Source: an uncultured Oscillospiraceae bacterium
GTDB taxonomy: Bacteria; Bacillota_A; Clostridia; Oscillospirales; Oscillospiraceae
Direction of reading: 5' to 3'
Assembly: GCA_910579155.1 (NCBI GenBank)
Contig: CAJTTS010000004.1
Coordinates: 40,830 to 104,829 of the forward strand
DNA length: 64,000 bases
The position numbers were made by a program, and so were the translations under genes. Below the pieces are notes generated by a model, which was given only the letters and a program-made list of their open reading frames with translations, did no database searches and had not been told where the DNA came from. Numbering within the stretch: position 1 is the stretch's first letter; each line of letters begins with the position of its first letter. Shown here one piece after another: positions 50,570 to 58,466 of the stretch.

Positions 50570-51999
50570 TATTGTGACATGCAGTGAAGCACCGTCTTTG
50601 GCGCACAGCCCACAATGAGCTTCTCCCCGTCGCTGTACCCCTCCTCCCGGCCCGCCAGCTCCCGGATGAGCCGGCGGCGCAGTTGGCCCACCCGCTGGGC
50701 GCAACCCGGGTCCGCCACGGCGTTGTGGGTCTCGTGGGGGTCCCGCTCCAGGTCGAAGTACAGTTCCTGTCCCGTCTGGGAGTACCAGATAAACTTATCC
50801 GTTTGGGTGACGATGAAGTGCATGGAGTCCTGCCCGAGGGCGTGTTCGCCGTGGAGATAGGGGCGGTCCACCTTGTGGAGCAGGCTCACACCGTCCACTG
50901 TGTCCGGCACGGCCGCGCCCGCCAGCTCCAGCAGCGTGGGCATCACGTCCCGCAACTCGGCCAGGTCGTCCCGCACGCCCTGGCCCACCAAATCCATCCG
51001 CCCGCACAGGAACAACGGCACCTGTACGCTGCCCTGATAGGGCTTTGCCTTCTGGAAAAACAGGTGGTCGCCCAGCATCTCCCCGTGGTCGGAGACAAAC
51101 AGGATCACCGTGTCCTCCATCAGCCGCTCCTCCACCAGGGCGGAGATGATCCGCCCGATCTGGTGGTCCATGTGGGTGATGGAGGCGTAGTAACCCGCCC
51201 GCATCTGGTGGAGAAAGTCCGGGTCCAGCGGCGCGGTCTGGGCGTGGTAGCTGTGCCGGGCCGCCTCCGCCCGGCCGGTCCAATTCCAATCGCCGCGGTA
51301 CGGCGGAGCCAGTTCCCTGCGGGCATAAAGGTCAAAATAGTACGCCGGCGGGTCCAGGGGCGGGTGGGGCCGCACAAAGCTGGCCATCAGGAAAAACGGC
51401 ATGGACCGGTCCCGGCGGCGGAGAAAGTCCAGGCACTCCGCCGCGACCCAGTTGGTGGGGTGGTACTTCTCCTCGTACGTCCACGGCCTCGCTACCCAAC
51501 TGTTGCAGTCCAGCCCCGTGTCCGTGGGGTCGGCGGCTATGCCCAGCTCCTCCTTCAGCCACCAATAGTAGTCGTCCGCCCGCCGCTGGTCCTCAAAGGC
51601 CGGGGTGTCCGGGCGGCGGTAGGCGTGGAGATATCCGTCGTGGAGGCGCACATTGTGAAAGCCCAGGTTATTTCGCAGCGGGTGAACGTGCATCTTGCCC
51701 ACGCACTGGGTATAGTACCCGGCTTTGGCCAGCTCCCCGGCCAGGGTGTGTTCGTAGTTCCAGGGCGTCAGGTCCTCATAGCCAACCCGCCCCGTATGGA
51801 CCTGGGACATGCCGGTGTACAGACTGGCCCGGGCGGGCACACAGGTGGGGCAGGCGGAGTAGGTGTTGGGGAAGCGGGTCCCCTCCGCGGCCAGGGAGTC
51901 CAGATAGGGGGTTTTTACGTCGGGATGTCCTGCGATACCCAGGCAGTCCCCCCGGAATTGGTCGGCCATGAGCAGAATCAGGTTGGGGCGTTTCTTCAT
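50569..51999 (-). CDS. Cys-type sulfatase (alkaline phosphatase superfamily)
   Basis: The 476-residue protein starts at ATG 51999 (GAAGGAGGA upstream); the frame is open far beyond, antisense to the TrkH gene, but has no coding signal there. Sulfatase signature TCVPARASLYTG with Cys53, converted in anaerobes to formylglycine by a radical-SAM anSME (not in this window). Metal ligands are visible in LILLMADQFRGD and FVSDHGEMLGDH. There is no signal peptide, so it acts in the cytoplasm. Convergent with the GH112 gene, it could desulfate imported mucin disaccharides. Confidence 0.87.
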   Translation of the reverse strand: MKKRPNLILLMADQFRGDCLGIAGHPDVKTPYLDSLAAEGTRFPNTYSACPTCVPARASLYTGMSQVHTGRVGYEDLTPWNYEHTLAGELAKAGYYTQCVGKMHVHPLRNNLGFHNVRLHDGYLHAYRRPDTPAFEDQRRADDYYWWLKEELGIAADPTDTGLDCNSWVARPWTYEEKYHPTNWVAAECLDFLRRRDRSMPFFLMASFVRPHPPLDPPAYYFDLYARRELAPPYRGDWNWTGRAEAARHSYHAQTAPLDPDFLHQMRAGYYASITHMDHQIGRIISALVEERLMEDTVILFVSDHGEMLGDHLFFQKAKPYQGSVQVPLFLCGRMDLVGQGVRDDLAELRDVMPTLLELAGAAVPDTVDGVSLLHKVDRPYLHGEHALGQDSMHFIVTQTDKFIWYSQTGQELYFDLERDPHETHNAVADPGCAQRVGQLRRRLIRELAGREEGYSDGEKLIVGCAPKTVLHCMSQ

Positions 52000-52197
52000 C
52001 CGGTCCTCCTTCCGTACGGGGCCCGGAAGCCCCATTCCACGGTGTTTTCTTATCTCCTTGAGTATAACCGGTTTGGCCAGGGATGACAAGCGCATTTTGA
52101 AACCCGGCGGGGCCGCCGCGTGAAATTCATTCTCCCCTTGCAAAATATGCCGGACCTGCTTATAATGGGGAGGACTACAAAAAGAGGAGCCATGGCC

Positions 52198-53535
52198 GTG
52201 AAACGTAAGACCGTTAAACTCTCCCCCAACCAAATCCTCGCTCTGGGCTTCCTGGCCATCATCCTGGCGGGGGCGCTGCTGCTCATGCTGCCCTTCGCCA
52301 ACCGCGCCGGGCACGGCCTGTCCTTCCTGGACAGCCTGTTCACCGCCACCTCCGCCACCTGCGTCACGGGCCTGGTGGTGGCGGACACCTGGACCCAGTT
52401 CAACCTGCTGGGGCAGATCATCCTGCTGCTGCTCATCCAGGTGGGCGGGCTGGGCTATATGACCATGATGCTCCAGGCATCGCTGATGATGGGGCGGAAA
52501 ATCGGGCTGAAGCAGCGTTCGCTGATGATGGAGAGCGTCAGCGCCCAGCGGCTCAGCGACGTACGCGCCCTGCTGCGGTATATCCTGCGGGGCACCGCCG
52601 CCATTGAGGGCATCGGCGCGGCACTGCTGGCCGTCCGGTTCGTGCCGGAGCTGGGAGCCGTCCGAGGCGTCTGGTACGCCGTCTTCCACAGCGTTTCCGC
52701 TTTTTGCAACGCGGGCTTTGACCTGATGGGCTTCCGGGAGCCCTACAGCTCCCTGACCCACTACGTCTACGACCCCTTGGTGAACCTCACCGCCTGCGCC
52801 CTGGTGCTGCTGGGCGGGCTGGGCTTCCTGGTGTGGCGGGACGTGTGGGAAAACCGCCTCCATTTCCGCCGCTACTCCCTGCACAGCAAGCTGATTCTCA
52901 CCGCCTCCGCCATCCTGGTGGCGGGCGGCGCCGCCCTCTTCTGGCTGGCGGAGCGAAACAACCTGCTGGCCGGAATGAATCCGGGACAACAGGCTCTGGT
53001 GTCCCTGTTCCAGGCGGTTTCCCCCCGGACGGCGGGCTTCAACACCGTGGACCTGGCCCAGCTCACCGGCGGCGGCGGGCTGCTGACCATCGTGCTCATG
53101 TTCATCGGCGCGGGCCCCGGCTCCACCGGCGGCGGCGTGAAGATCACCACGGTAGTGGTGTGCCTGCTCACCCTGTTCAGCTACATCCGGGGCAAGCGGG
53201 AGGTGGGCGCCTTTAACCGGCGGCTGGACGAGGAGCAGATCCACCGCTCGGCGGCGGGCGTGACGCTGTACATGGCCTTGGCCATGACCGGCGGATTTCT
53301 GCTGCTGGCTATTCAACCCTTCCCCCTTCAGGACGCGCTGTTCGAGGTGTTTTCCGCCATGAGCACCGTGGGCCTGTCCACCGGCATCACCCGGGACCTG
53401 GTCCCCGTCAACCGCCTCATCCTCATCGTCATGATGTACTGTGGGCGCATCGGCAGTCTGTCCATGATGATGGCCCTGGCTGAGCGCGCCGCGCCCCGGG
53501 TTAAGGACCCGGTGGAGCACATCACCATCGGCTGA
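52198..53535 (+). CDS. TrkH/KtrB-family potassium uptake channel subunit
   Basis: I favour GTG 52198 (GAGGAG eight bases upstream; ATG 52192 is only two bases from it), giving 445 residues. Four selectivity-filter repeats are visible: SATCVTGL, SAFCNAGF, SPRTAGFNT and STVGLSTG, the MPM layout of TrkH/KtrB. The regulatory RCK subunit (TrkA/KtrA) is not in the window. The gene ends three bases before the convergent transglutaminase gene. Confidence 0.88.
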   Translation: MKRKTVKLSPNQILALGFLAIILAGALLLMLPFANRAGHGLSFLDSLFTATSATCVTGLVVADTWTQFNLLGQIILLLLIQVGGLGYMTMMLQASLMMGRKIGLKQRSLMMESVSAQRLSDVRALLRYILRGTAAIEGIGAALLAVRFVPELGAVRGVWYAVFHSVSAFCNAGFDLMGFREPYSSLTHYVYDPLVNLTACALVLLGGLGFLVWRDVWENRLHFRRYSLHSKLILTASAILVAGGAALFWLAERNNLLAGMNPGQQALVSLFQAVSPRTAGFNTVDLAQLTGGGGLLTIVLMFIGAGPGSTGGGVKITTVVVCLLTLFSYIRGKREVGAFNRRLDEEQIHRSAAGVTLYMALAMTGGFLLLAIQPFPLQDALFEVFSAMSTVGLSTGITRDLVPVNRLILIVMMYCGRIGSLSMMMALAERAAPRVKDPVEHITIG

Positions 53536-53537
53536 CG

Positions 53538-55946
53538 TCACCTGGGCGGGAAGGCGCACCGCGCCGCCCGGAGCAGCAGCTCCACGCCTCCGGCCCGATA
53601 GCCGCTGGCGCTGTATCGGGCCGCGCCCGCGCCGTCGCACAGCACCGCCAGGGGCGGCAGGTCCGGGTCACGGCCCAGGCAGCGGGCCACGGCCTCCAGA
53701 TCATAGGCCCAGTCGTCCAGCAGAACCTGAACCCCGGACAGCTTGCCCAACGCCGCCGCCAGGGTTGGCTGGGTCAGGCTGTCCCGGCCACACACCAGGA
53801 ACACCAGCCGGACGGGCAGCGCCGCCGTCTCCCCCGCCCGGTCCATCAACTCGTTGAGCACATGTTCCGTGGGCTCGCCCCCCTCCTCCAGCCACAGGGC
53901 CAGCACCGGGCCGTCCCCCATCCGGAACAGGTCGGGGACGGGTTCCCCGTCCAGGCCCTTCGCGGCCAGCGCGGGCAGGGGCTGGCTGCTGAGCAAGTCG
54001 TCCGGCCTCCAGGGACGGCGGCCCAGGGGAATCGTCCGTTCCTCCCCCGCCCCAAGGCTGACCTCGCAGGCGCGGGCCAGTTGATCCCCCGCCGGAAGGC
54101 GCACTGTGGTGATGAGGCGGTACTGCCCGGCGGGCAGGTCCAGGCGCAGTTCGCCGTTCCGCCATCCGTCCACGGGGGACAGCCTCTGCCAGCCCTCTTC
54201 CGTCCGGCGGGAAATCGACCAGTCCTGTCCGGCCCGCAAGGGCTGCCCCTTCTCCGCCGTCAGGCGGAGCGTCCCGGTCCGCTCCGGCGCCACGGTCCGG
54301 AAGCGGCCGCCGTCCCAGTATTCCACCTCCCCGTCCAGTGGCCTGAGCCGTGCGGAAACGCCCAGCGTCCGCAGGGCGGCCACCAGCAGCAGGCGGAGGC
54401 TTTCCCCGTCACAGCGCCGGTTGACCAGGGCTTCCCACGGCGTCCAAACCAAATTGCCATAAGCGGGCGCGCATACAGCGGCGTCCGCCTTGATTTTTTG
54501 CCGGAGCGCGGCAATCCCCCCCGCCCAGCCGTCCAGCCAGCGCGCCAGCGTCCCCCGCCAGGGGGTCAGCGGCTCCAGAGCGATCCGGGGGCAGGCGACG
54601 TATCGCCAGTAAATCTCTTCCGGCACGCCGTCCGGCCGGGGCGGGAGGCGGGTGAAGTGGTCCTCCAGGGTTGCCCGGCCCACGTCCCGCAGGTCTTTCA
54701 CGGACAGGGTGCGCACCAGCCGCTCCCGTCCGTCCGGATTCTCCCCTTCCAGGAAGGCCAGCAACTCCCCCCAGTTGGCCCGGGCATCGGCGCGCAGGTC
54801 CTCCCAATCCGGCCTCCCGGGGCGCGATAGACCGGCCAGCCTCGCCCGGCGCAGCGCGGCCCCCCGGCGCCGCGCCTCCGCCCGCGCCGCTTTCATCGAC
54901 TCGCTCAAAATGGCGGGGGCGGGCCGTCCATCCGCGGGGGCCCGGAAATTGAACTCCGTCCAGGGTATATCCCCCGCCCGCAGCGGGGCCAGATGGAGGG
55001 TGATGCCCCCCGGCCCGCATGCCCCTTCCGCCACCAGGCCGTCCAGCGCCGCCAGCACGTGGAGGCTTCCCCGGCCCAGCGCCGCCCTGGCCGTGCCGTC
55101 CTCACCGGCGGTAAGGACGGCAACGGTGTGAAAGGACGCCTCATTCAGGATTTGCAGGTAAAATTTGGCCCGGCTGGCGGGCGCTCCGTCCACCAGCGCC
55201 TGGAACGTATACTCCACCGTATCGGCATACCGGGCGGTCTGGTTGAACCAGGACGCCTCCCCCACCCGGCCCAGAGGCATTCCATGGAGAGGCGAGCCGC
55301 CCTCCCCGAACACCCGGCTATGCACCAGCATGGCCCGTGAGGCGGCGGTGTTGAACCATCCCCGGTCCAGCAACGGCTCCGGCTCACAGGCCCCCAGAAA
55401 CCGCCACCGCCCGCCGCACAGGGCCTCCACCCAGGCGTGGTTGTCGTCGCAGTGGGACCACCGGGGGGCGTACACCTGCCTGGCGGGTATGCCCACGCTG
55501 CGTAGGGCGGACACCAGAAAGGCAGACTCCTCTCCGCAGCGCCCGCTGCCACAGTGGTAGACGGTAAGCGGGGATGCCGTGCGCTCGTCCTGAGCCTGGT
55601 AGGAGGCCCGCTCGCAGCACCAGCGGTTCACTTCCAGCACCCGTTCCTCCATCCCAGGCCGGTCCTTCACCCGGGGCCAGAGGGCGGCGTGAAACACATC
55701 CCGGTGGAAGGACAGGTCCTCATCGTTCACCCGGGGAAACAGCACGTAGTGGGCGAAAATTTCCCAGTCCAGCGCCCCACACCAGGGGGCTGACCCCCGC
55801 AGGGAAACAGCATGATTGGCAAAGCGGAGAAACAGCTCCGCCGGGTAGCAGTCCAAGTCGCTTTGCGGCAGGTGGTCCCGGAGGAACGCCATGGCTTCCG
55901 CCCGCTCCCCCGTCAGCGCCTCCCGGTCCTCCCATTGAAACGGCAT
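53538..55946 (-). CDS. Double transglutaminase-like protein with thioredoxin-fold C-terminus
   Basis: The protein has 802 residues from ATG 55946 (AAGGAGGGG upstream) and no signal peptide. The first transglutaminase/protease core has nucleophile Cys137 (GSGRCGEESAFLVSALRSVG), His170 (DDNHAWVEAL) and an acidic third residue, probably Glu188 instead of Asp. A second, related block lies near residues 500-545 (NRRCDGESLRLLLVAALRTLG), keeping a Cys but no clear HxW. The last 150 residues look thioredoxin-like (GPVLALWLEEG; VRLVFLVCGRD) without CxxC. The substrate is unknown; it follows cysK by 38 bases and may be co-transcribed. Confidence 0.75.
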   Translation of the reverse strand: MPFQWEDREALTGERAEAMAFLRDHLPQSDLDCYPAELFLRFANHAVSLRGSAPWCGALDWEIFAHYVLFPRVNDEDLSFHRDVFHAALWPRVKDRPGMEERVLEVNRWCCERASYQAQDERTASPLTVYHCGSGRCGEESAFLVSALRSVGIPARQVYAPRWSHCDDNHAWVEALCGGRWRFLGACEPEPLLDRGWFNTAASRAMLVHSRVFGEGGSPLHGMPLGRVGEASWFNQTARYADTVEYTFQALVDGAPASRAKFYLQILNEASFHTVAVLTAGEDGTARAALGRGSLHVLAALDGLVAEGACGPGGITLHLAPLRAGDIPWTEFNFRAPADGRPAPAILSESMKAARAEARRRGAALRRARLAGLSRPGRPDWEDLRADARANWGELLAFLEGENPDGRERLVRTLSVKDLRDVGRATLEDHFTRLPPRPDGVPEEIYWRYVACPRIALEPLTPWRGTLARWLDGWAGGIAALRQKIKADAAVCAPAYGNLVWTPWEALVNRRCDGESLRLLLVAALRTLGVSARLRPLDGEVEYWDGGRFRTVAPERTGTLRLTAEKGQPLRAGQDWSISRRTEEGWQRLSPVDGWRNGELRLDLPAGQYRLITTVRLPAGDQLARACEVSLGAGEERTIPLGRRPWRPDDLLSSQPLPALAAKGLDGEPVPDLFRMGDGPVLALWLEEGGEPTEHVLNELMDRAGETAALPVRLVFLVCGRDSLTQPTLAAALGKLSGVQVLLDDWAYDLEAVARCLGRDPDLPPLAVLCDGAGAARYSASGYRAGGVELLLRAARCAFPPR

Positions 55947-55984
55947 TGCGGCCCCCTCCTTCAGGTGTTTTGACCGGGCAGCCG

Positions 55985-56917
55985 TCAAAGGTCGGCGAAC
56001 AGCGGGGTGGACAGGTAACGGTCGCCGGTGTCGGGCAGCAGGGCCACGATGTTTTTCCCCTTGTTTGACCGGCGCTTGGCCAGTTGGACGGCGGCCCACA
56101 CCGCCGCGCCGGAGGAGATACCCACCAGCACACCTTCGGCCCGGCCCACCTGCCTCCCGGCGGCGAAGGCGTCCTCGTCCTCCACGGCGATGATCTCGTC
56201 ATACACGGCCGTATTCAGCACGCCGGGCACAAAGCCCGCGCCGATGCCCTGAATCTTGTGGGCCCCGGCCACACCGCGACTCAGCACCGGGGAGGAAGCG
56301 GGTTCCACCGCCACCACCTTCACGTTGGGGTTGCAGCTCTTGAGATACTCGCCCACGCCGGTGACGGTGCCGCCGGTGCCCACACCGGCCACAAAGATAT
56401 CCACCTTGCCGTCGGTGTCCTCCCAGATTTCCGGACCGGTGGTGGCGCGGTGGACGGCGGGGTTGGCAGGATTGACAAACTGCCCGGGGATAAAGCTGTT
56501 GGGAATCTCCGCGGCCAGCTCGTCGGCCCTGGCGATGGCCCCCTTCATCCCCTTTGCCCCCTCGGTGAGCACCAGCTCCGCGCCATATGCCTTCATCAGT
56601 TGGCGGCGCTCCACGCTCATGGTCTCGGGCATGACGATGATAACGCGGTAGCCCCGGGCGGCGGCCACGCCGGCCAGACCGATGCCCGTGTTGCCGGAGG
56701 TGGGCTCGATGATGACGGAGCCAGGCTTGAGCAGGCCTTTCTCCTCGGCGTCGTCAATCATGGCCTTGGCCACGCGATCCTTTACGCTGCCTCCGGGATT
56801 AAAATACTCCAGCTTGACCAGCACGCGGGCCTCCAAGCCCTCGGCCTTCTCAATGCGGCTCAGCTCCAGCAGAGGGGTGTGGCCGATCAACTGGTCGGCG
56901 GATGTGTAGACGTTCAT
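55985..56917 (-). CDS. cysK: Cysteine synthase A (O-acetylserine sulfhydrylase)
   Basis: A 310-residue PLP enzyme. Lys46 in NPGGSVKDR binds PLP; the substrate loop PTSGNTGIG, the GTGGT phosphate-binding motif and the closing ISSGAA are all present. It makes cysteine from O-acetylserine and sulfide. A textbook TTGACA-17-TATAAT promoter lies upstream, with an ATTACCAACT site that also occurs in the promoter of the divergent Rrf2-type regulator, so repression by that regulator is likely. Confidence 0.95.
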   Translation of the reverse strand: MNVYTSADQLIGHTPLLELSRIEKAEGLEARVLVKLEYFNPGGSVKDRVAKAMIDDAEEKGLLKPGSVIIEPTSGNTGIGLAGVAAARGYRVIIVMPETMSVERRQLMKAYGAELVLTEGAKGMKGAIARADELAAEIPNSFIPGQFVNPANPAVHRATTGPEIWEDTDGKVDIFVAGVGTGGTVTGVGEYLKSCNPNVKVVAVEPASSPVLSRGVAGAHKIQGIGAGFVPGVLNTAVYDEIIAVEDEDAFAAGRQVGRAEGVLVGISSGAAVWAAVQLAKRRSNKGKNIVALLPDTGDRYLSTPLFADL

Positions 56918-56985
56918 GATAAGTTCCTCCTCAAATATATTGTTTGCCCGGACCGGTATCAGAATATGTACGGTGCCGGCCCTGT

Positions 56986-56995
56986 ATTACCAACT
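56986..56995. promoter_or_regulatory. ATTACCAACT site in the cysK leader
   Basis: Exact 10-base match to 57078-57087; located about 20 bases downstream of the cysK -10 box, where a bound repressor would block transcription. Confidence 0.55.
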
Positions 56996-57015
56996 TTTCT
57001 CATAGGTTTATATGA

Positions 57016-57044
57016 ATTATATACCGTGCTCCATTGCCTGTCAA
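57016..57044 (-). promoter_or_regulatory. cysK promoter
   Basis: Minus strand TTGACA (57039-57044), 17-base spacer, TATAAT (57016-57021): full consensus. Confidence 0.8.
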
Positions 57045-57074
57045 TGGCAGAATGAGAAAAATCTGCCCGTCCAC

Positions 57075-57103
57075 TTGATTACCAACTAACCATATTGTAT
57101 AAT
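57075..57103 (+). promoter_or_regulatory. Promoter of the Rrf2 regulator gene with embedded ATTACCAACT
   Basis: TTGATT (57075-57080), 17-base spacer, TATAAT (57098-57103). The repeated ATTACCAACT (57078-57087) overlaps the -35 box, suggesting autoregulation. Confidence 0.7.
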
Positions 57104-57130
57104 AGGGTTAATTGGAAGGAGGGGCCGCTT

Positions 57131-57562
57131 ATGCTCATCTCTACCAGAGGGCGCTATGCCCTGCGGGTGATGATCGACCTCGCGGAGCACCAATGGTCGG
57201 GGCACATCCCCCTCAAGGAAATCGCACAACGCCAGGGCATTTCGGAAAAGTACCTGGAAAGCATCATCAAGCTGTTGGTCAAGGCCCGGCTGCTCTCCGG
57301 CGTACGGGGCAAGGGCGGAGGCTACCGGCTCACCCAGCCCCCCGAGCGGTACACGGTGGACGCCATTCTCCGGCTCACGGAGGACTCGCTGGCCCCGGTG
57401 TCCTGCCTGGAGGAAGGCGCGGGCCCCTGTGTCCGGGCGGCGGAATGCCGCACGCTGGCCCTGTGGCAGGGGCTGGACAAGGTCATCCGGGACTACCTCT
57501 CCGGCATCACCTTGGCCGACCTGGTTCAGAGCGACCAGGACGGCGGCACCTACGTGATCTGA
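57131..57562 (+). CDS. Rrf2-family regulator (IscR/CymR type)
   Basis: The 143-residue protein starts at ATG 57131 (GGAAGGAGGGG upstream). Winged helix typical of Rrf2 (STRGRYALRVMIDLAEH; GISEKYLESIIKLL; RGKGGGYRL). Cys92, Cys100 and Cys106 occupy the place of the IscR iron-sulfur cysteines (92, 98, 104 in E. coli), with slightly wider first spacing, so a cluster is possible. Divergent from cysK, it probably controls cysteine synthesis in response to sulfur or Fe-S status, like CymR or IscR. Confidence 0.88.
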   Translation: MLISTRGRYALRVMIDLAEHQWSGHIPLKEIAQRQGISEKYLESIIKLLVKARLLSGVRGKGGGYRLTQPPERYTVDAILRLTEDSLAPVSCLEEGAGPCVRAAECRTLALWQGLDKVIRDYLSGITLADLVQSDQDGGTYVI

Positions 57563-57641
57563 GGCCTGGCCGACAGCGTCCATTCTTTCGCCAGCCTGAA
57601 GGACTATGCTCACCCCCCTGCGGGGCGACGGCTGACACAGC

Positions 57642-57677
57642 AAAACGAAAACCACCCCACGGGGTGGTTTTCGTTTT
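57642..57677. terminator. Perfect 17-bp two-way terminator
   Basis: AAAACGAAAACCACCCC (57642-57658) pairs with 57661-57677; A-run and T-run on both sides of a GC-rich core make it active in both directions. It ends the Rrf2 gene transcript. Confidence 0.85.
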
Positions 57678-57923
57678 CCCGGTCAATCGCTTTGGCCCAC
57701 AAGTCCCTTCAGCTCCGCGATGGTCTCCACTGGCCGGACGTTCCATGCTCAGGCGGTTGCTCATTCGCGTTCCTTTCCCGGCCCGCGGGATTGCGCGCCA
57801 ATGCTTGATGCCTTCAGTATTTGCACGCAGGCAAAAAAATATGAAGCAGAGCGCTCAAAGCCCGTGGGATTTTGTCATACCCGGTGTATAATAGGGCAAG
57901 GAAACGAAAGGGAGGGGAGAACA
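57678..57923. other. Intergenic region before the ECF sigma gene
   Basis: On the minus strand a short frame near 57740-57680 (NVRPVETIAELKGLVGQS, stop) looks like a gene tail, but nothing upstream joins it. A TGTATAAT box at 57887-57894 is a possible extended -10 promoter for the sigma gene, without an obvious -35. Confidence 0.35.
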
Positions 57924-58466
57924 TTGGATTACTCCGAGCTGGTCGCCGCCTTGCGGGAGCGCCGGCCCGACGCCATGGAGCGCTTCCAGACGGCGTTTAC
58001 CCCCCTGCTGCGTTACATCATCGCCCCCATCCTCCCCGACGAGCGGGATCAGGAGGAATGCCTGTCCGACGTGCTGCTTCAGGCGTGGGACGCCATCGGC
58101 GGTTTTGACCCAGGCCGGGCCTCCCTGACCACCTGGCTCACCCGGATCGCCCGGAACGCGGCGCTGAACCGCCGCCGCTCCAACACGCGCCGCCGGGAGG
58201 ACGGCGTGCTGGACGAGGCGGCGCCCGACGCCGCCGACGGACCGGAGCAATCGCTTATCAAAGCGGAGGACGCAAGGGCCTTATGGGACGCGGTGGGGCG
58301 GCTGGGCAAGGGGGACCGGGAGCTGTTCCTGCGCAAATACTATTACTACCAGGCCACCGCCCAGATTGCCGCCGAGCTGGGCATGACCGTCCGCGCGGTG
58401 GAAGGCAAGCTGTACCGCATCCGTAAACGCCTGCAAACAGCGCTGGGAGGTGTATACCATGGATGA
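57924..58466 (+). CDS. ECF-type RNA polymerase sigma factor
   Basis: The 180-residue protein starts at TTG 57924, placed after GGGAGGGGAGA. Region 2 (FTPLLRYIIAPILPDERDQE; ECLSDVLLQAWDAIGGFDPG; LTTWLTRIARNAALNRRRS) and region 4 (LFLRKYYYYQATAQIAAELG; MTVRAVEGKLYRIRKRLQ) are both clear. Its stop overlaps the start of the next gene by eight bases, the usual coupling of ECF sigma and anti-sigma genes. Confidence 0.88.
   Translation: MDYSELVAALRERRPDAMERFQTAFTPLLRYIIAPILPDERDQEECLSDVLLQAWDAIGGFDPGRASLTTWLTRIARNAALNRRRSNTRRREDGVLDEAAPDAADGPEQSLIKAEDARALWDAVGRLGKGDRELFLRKYYYYQATAQIAAELGMTVRAVEGKLYRIRKRLQTALGGVYHG

Noticed and set aside
48236..50704. 822-codon open frame antisense to the GH112 gene
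   Set aside because: Frame-shadow of a long G+C-rich gene; no ribosome site, no domain pattern, Val/Gln/His-rich composition.
52000..53640. Open minus-strand frame extending the sulfatase gene far upstream, antisense to the potassium channel gene
   Set aside because: It is His/Gln/Gly-rich shadow translation of a high-G+C gene; the sulfatase has its own ribosome site and ATG at 51999 and begins with the normal family N-terminus.
57690..57764. Small gene on the minus strand before the ECF sigma gene
   Set aside because: A start with a weak ribosome site exists, but the protein-like tail is in another frame and ends after about 20 codons; insufficient support.
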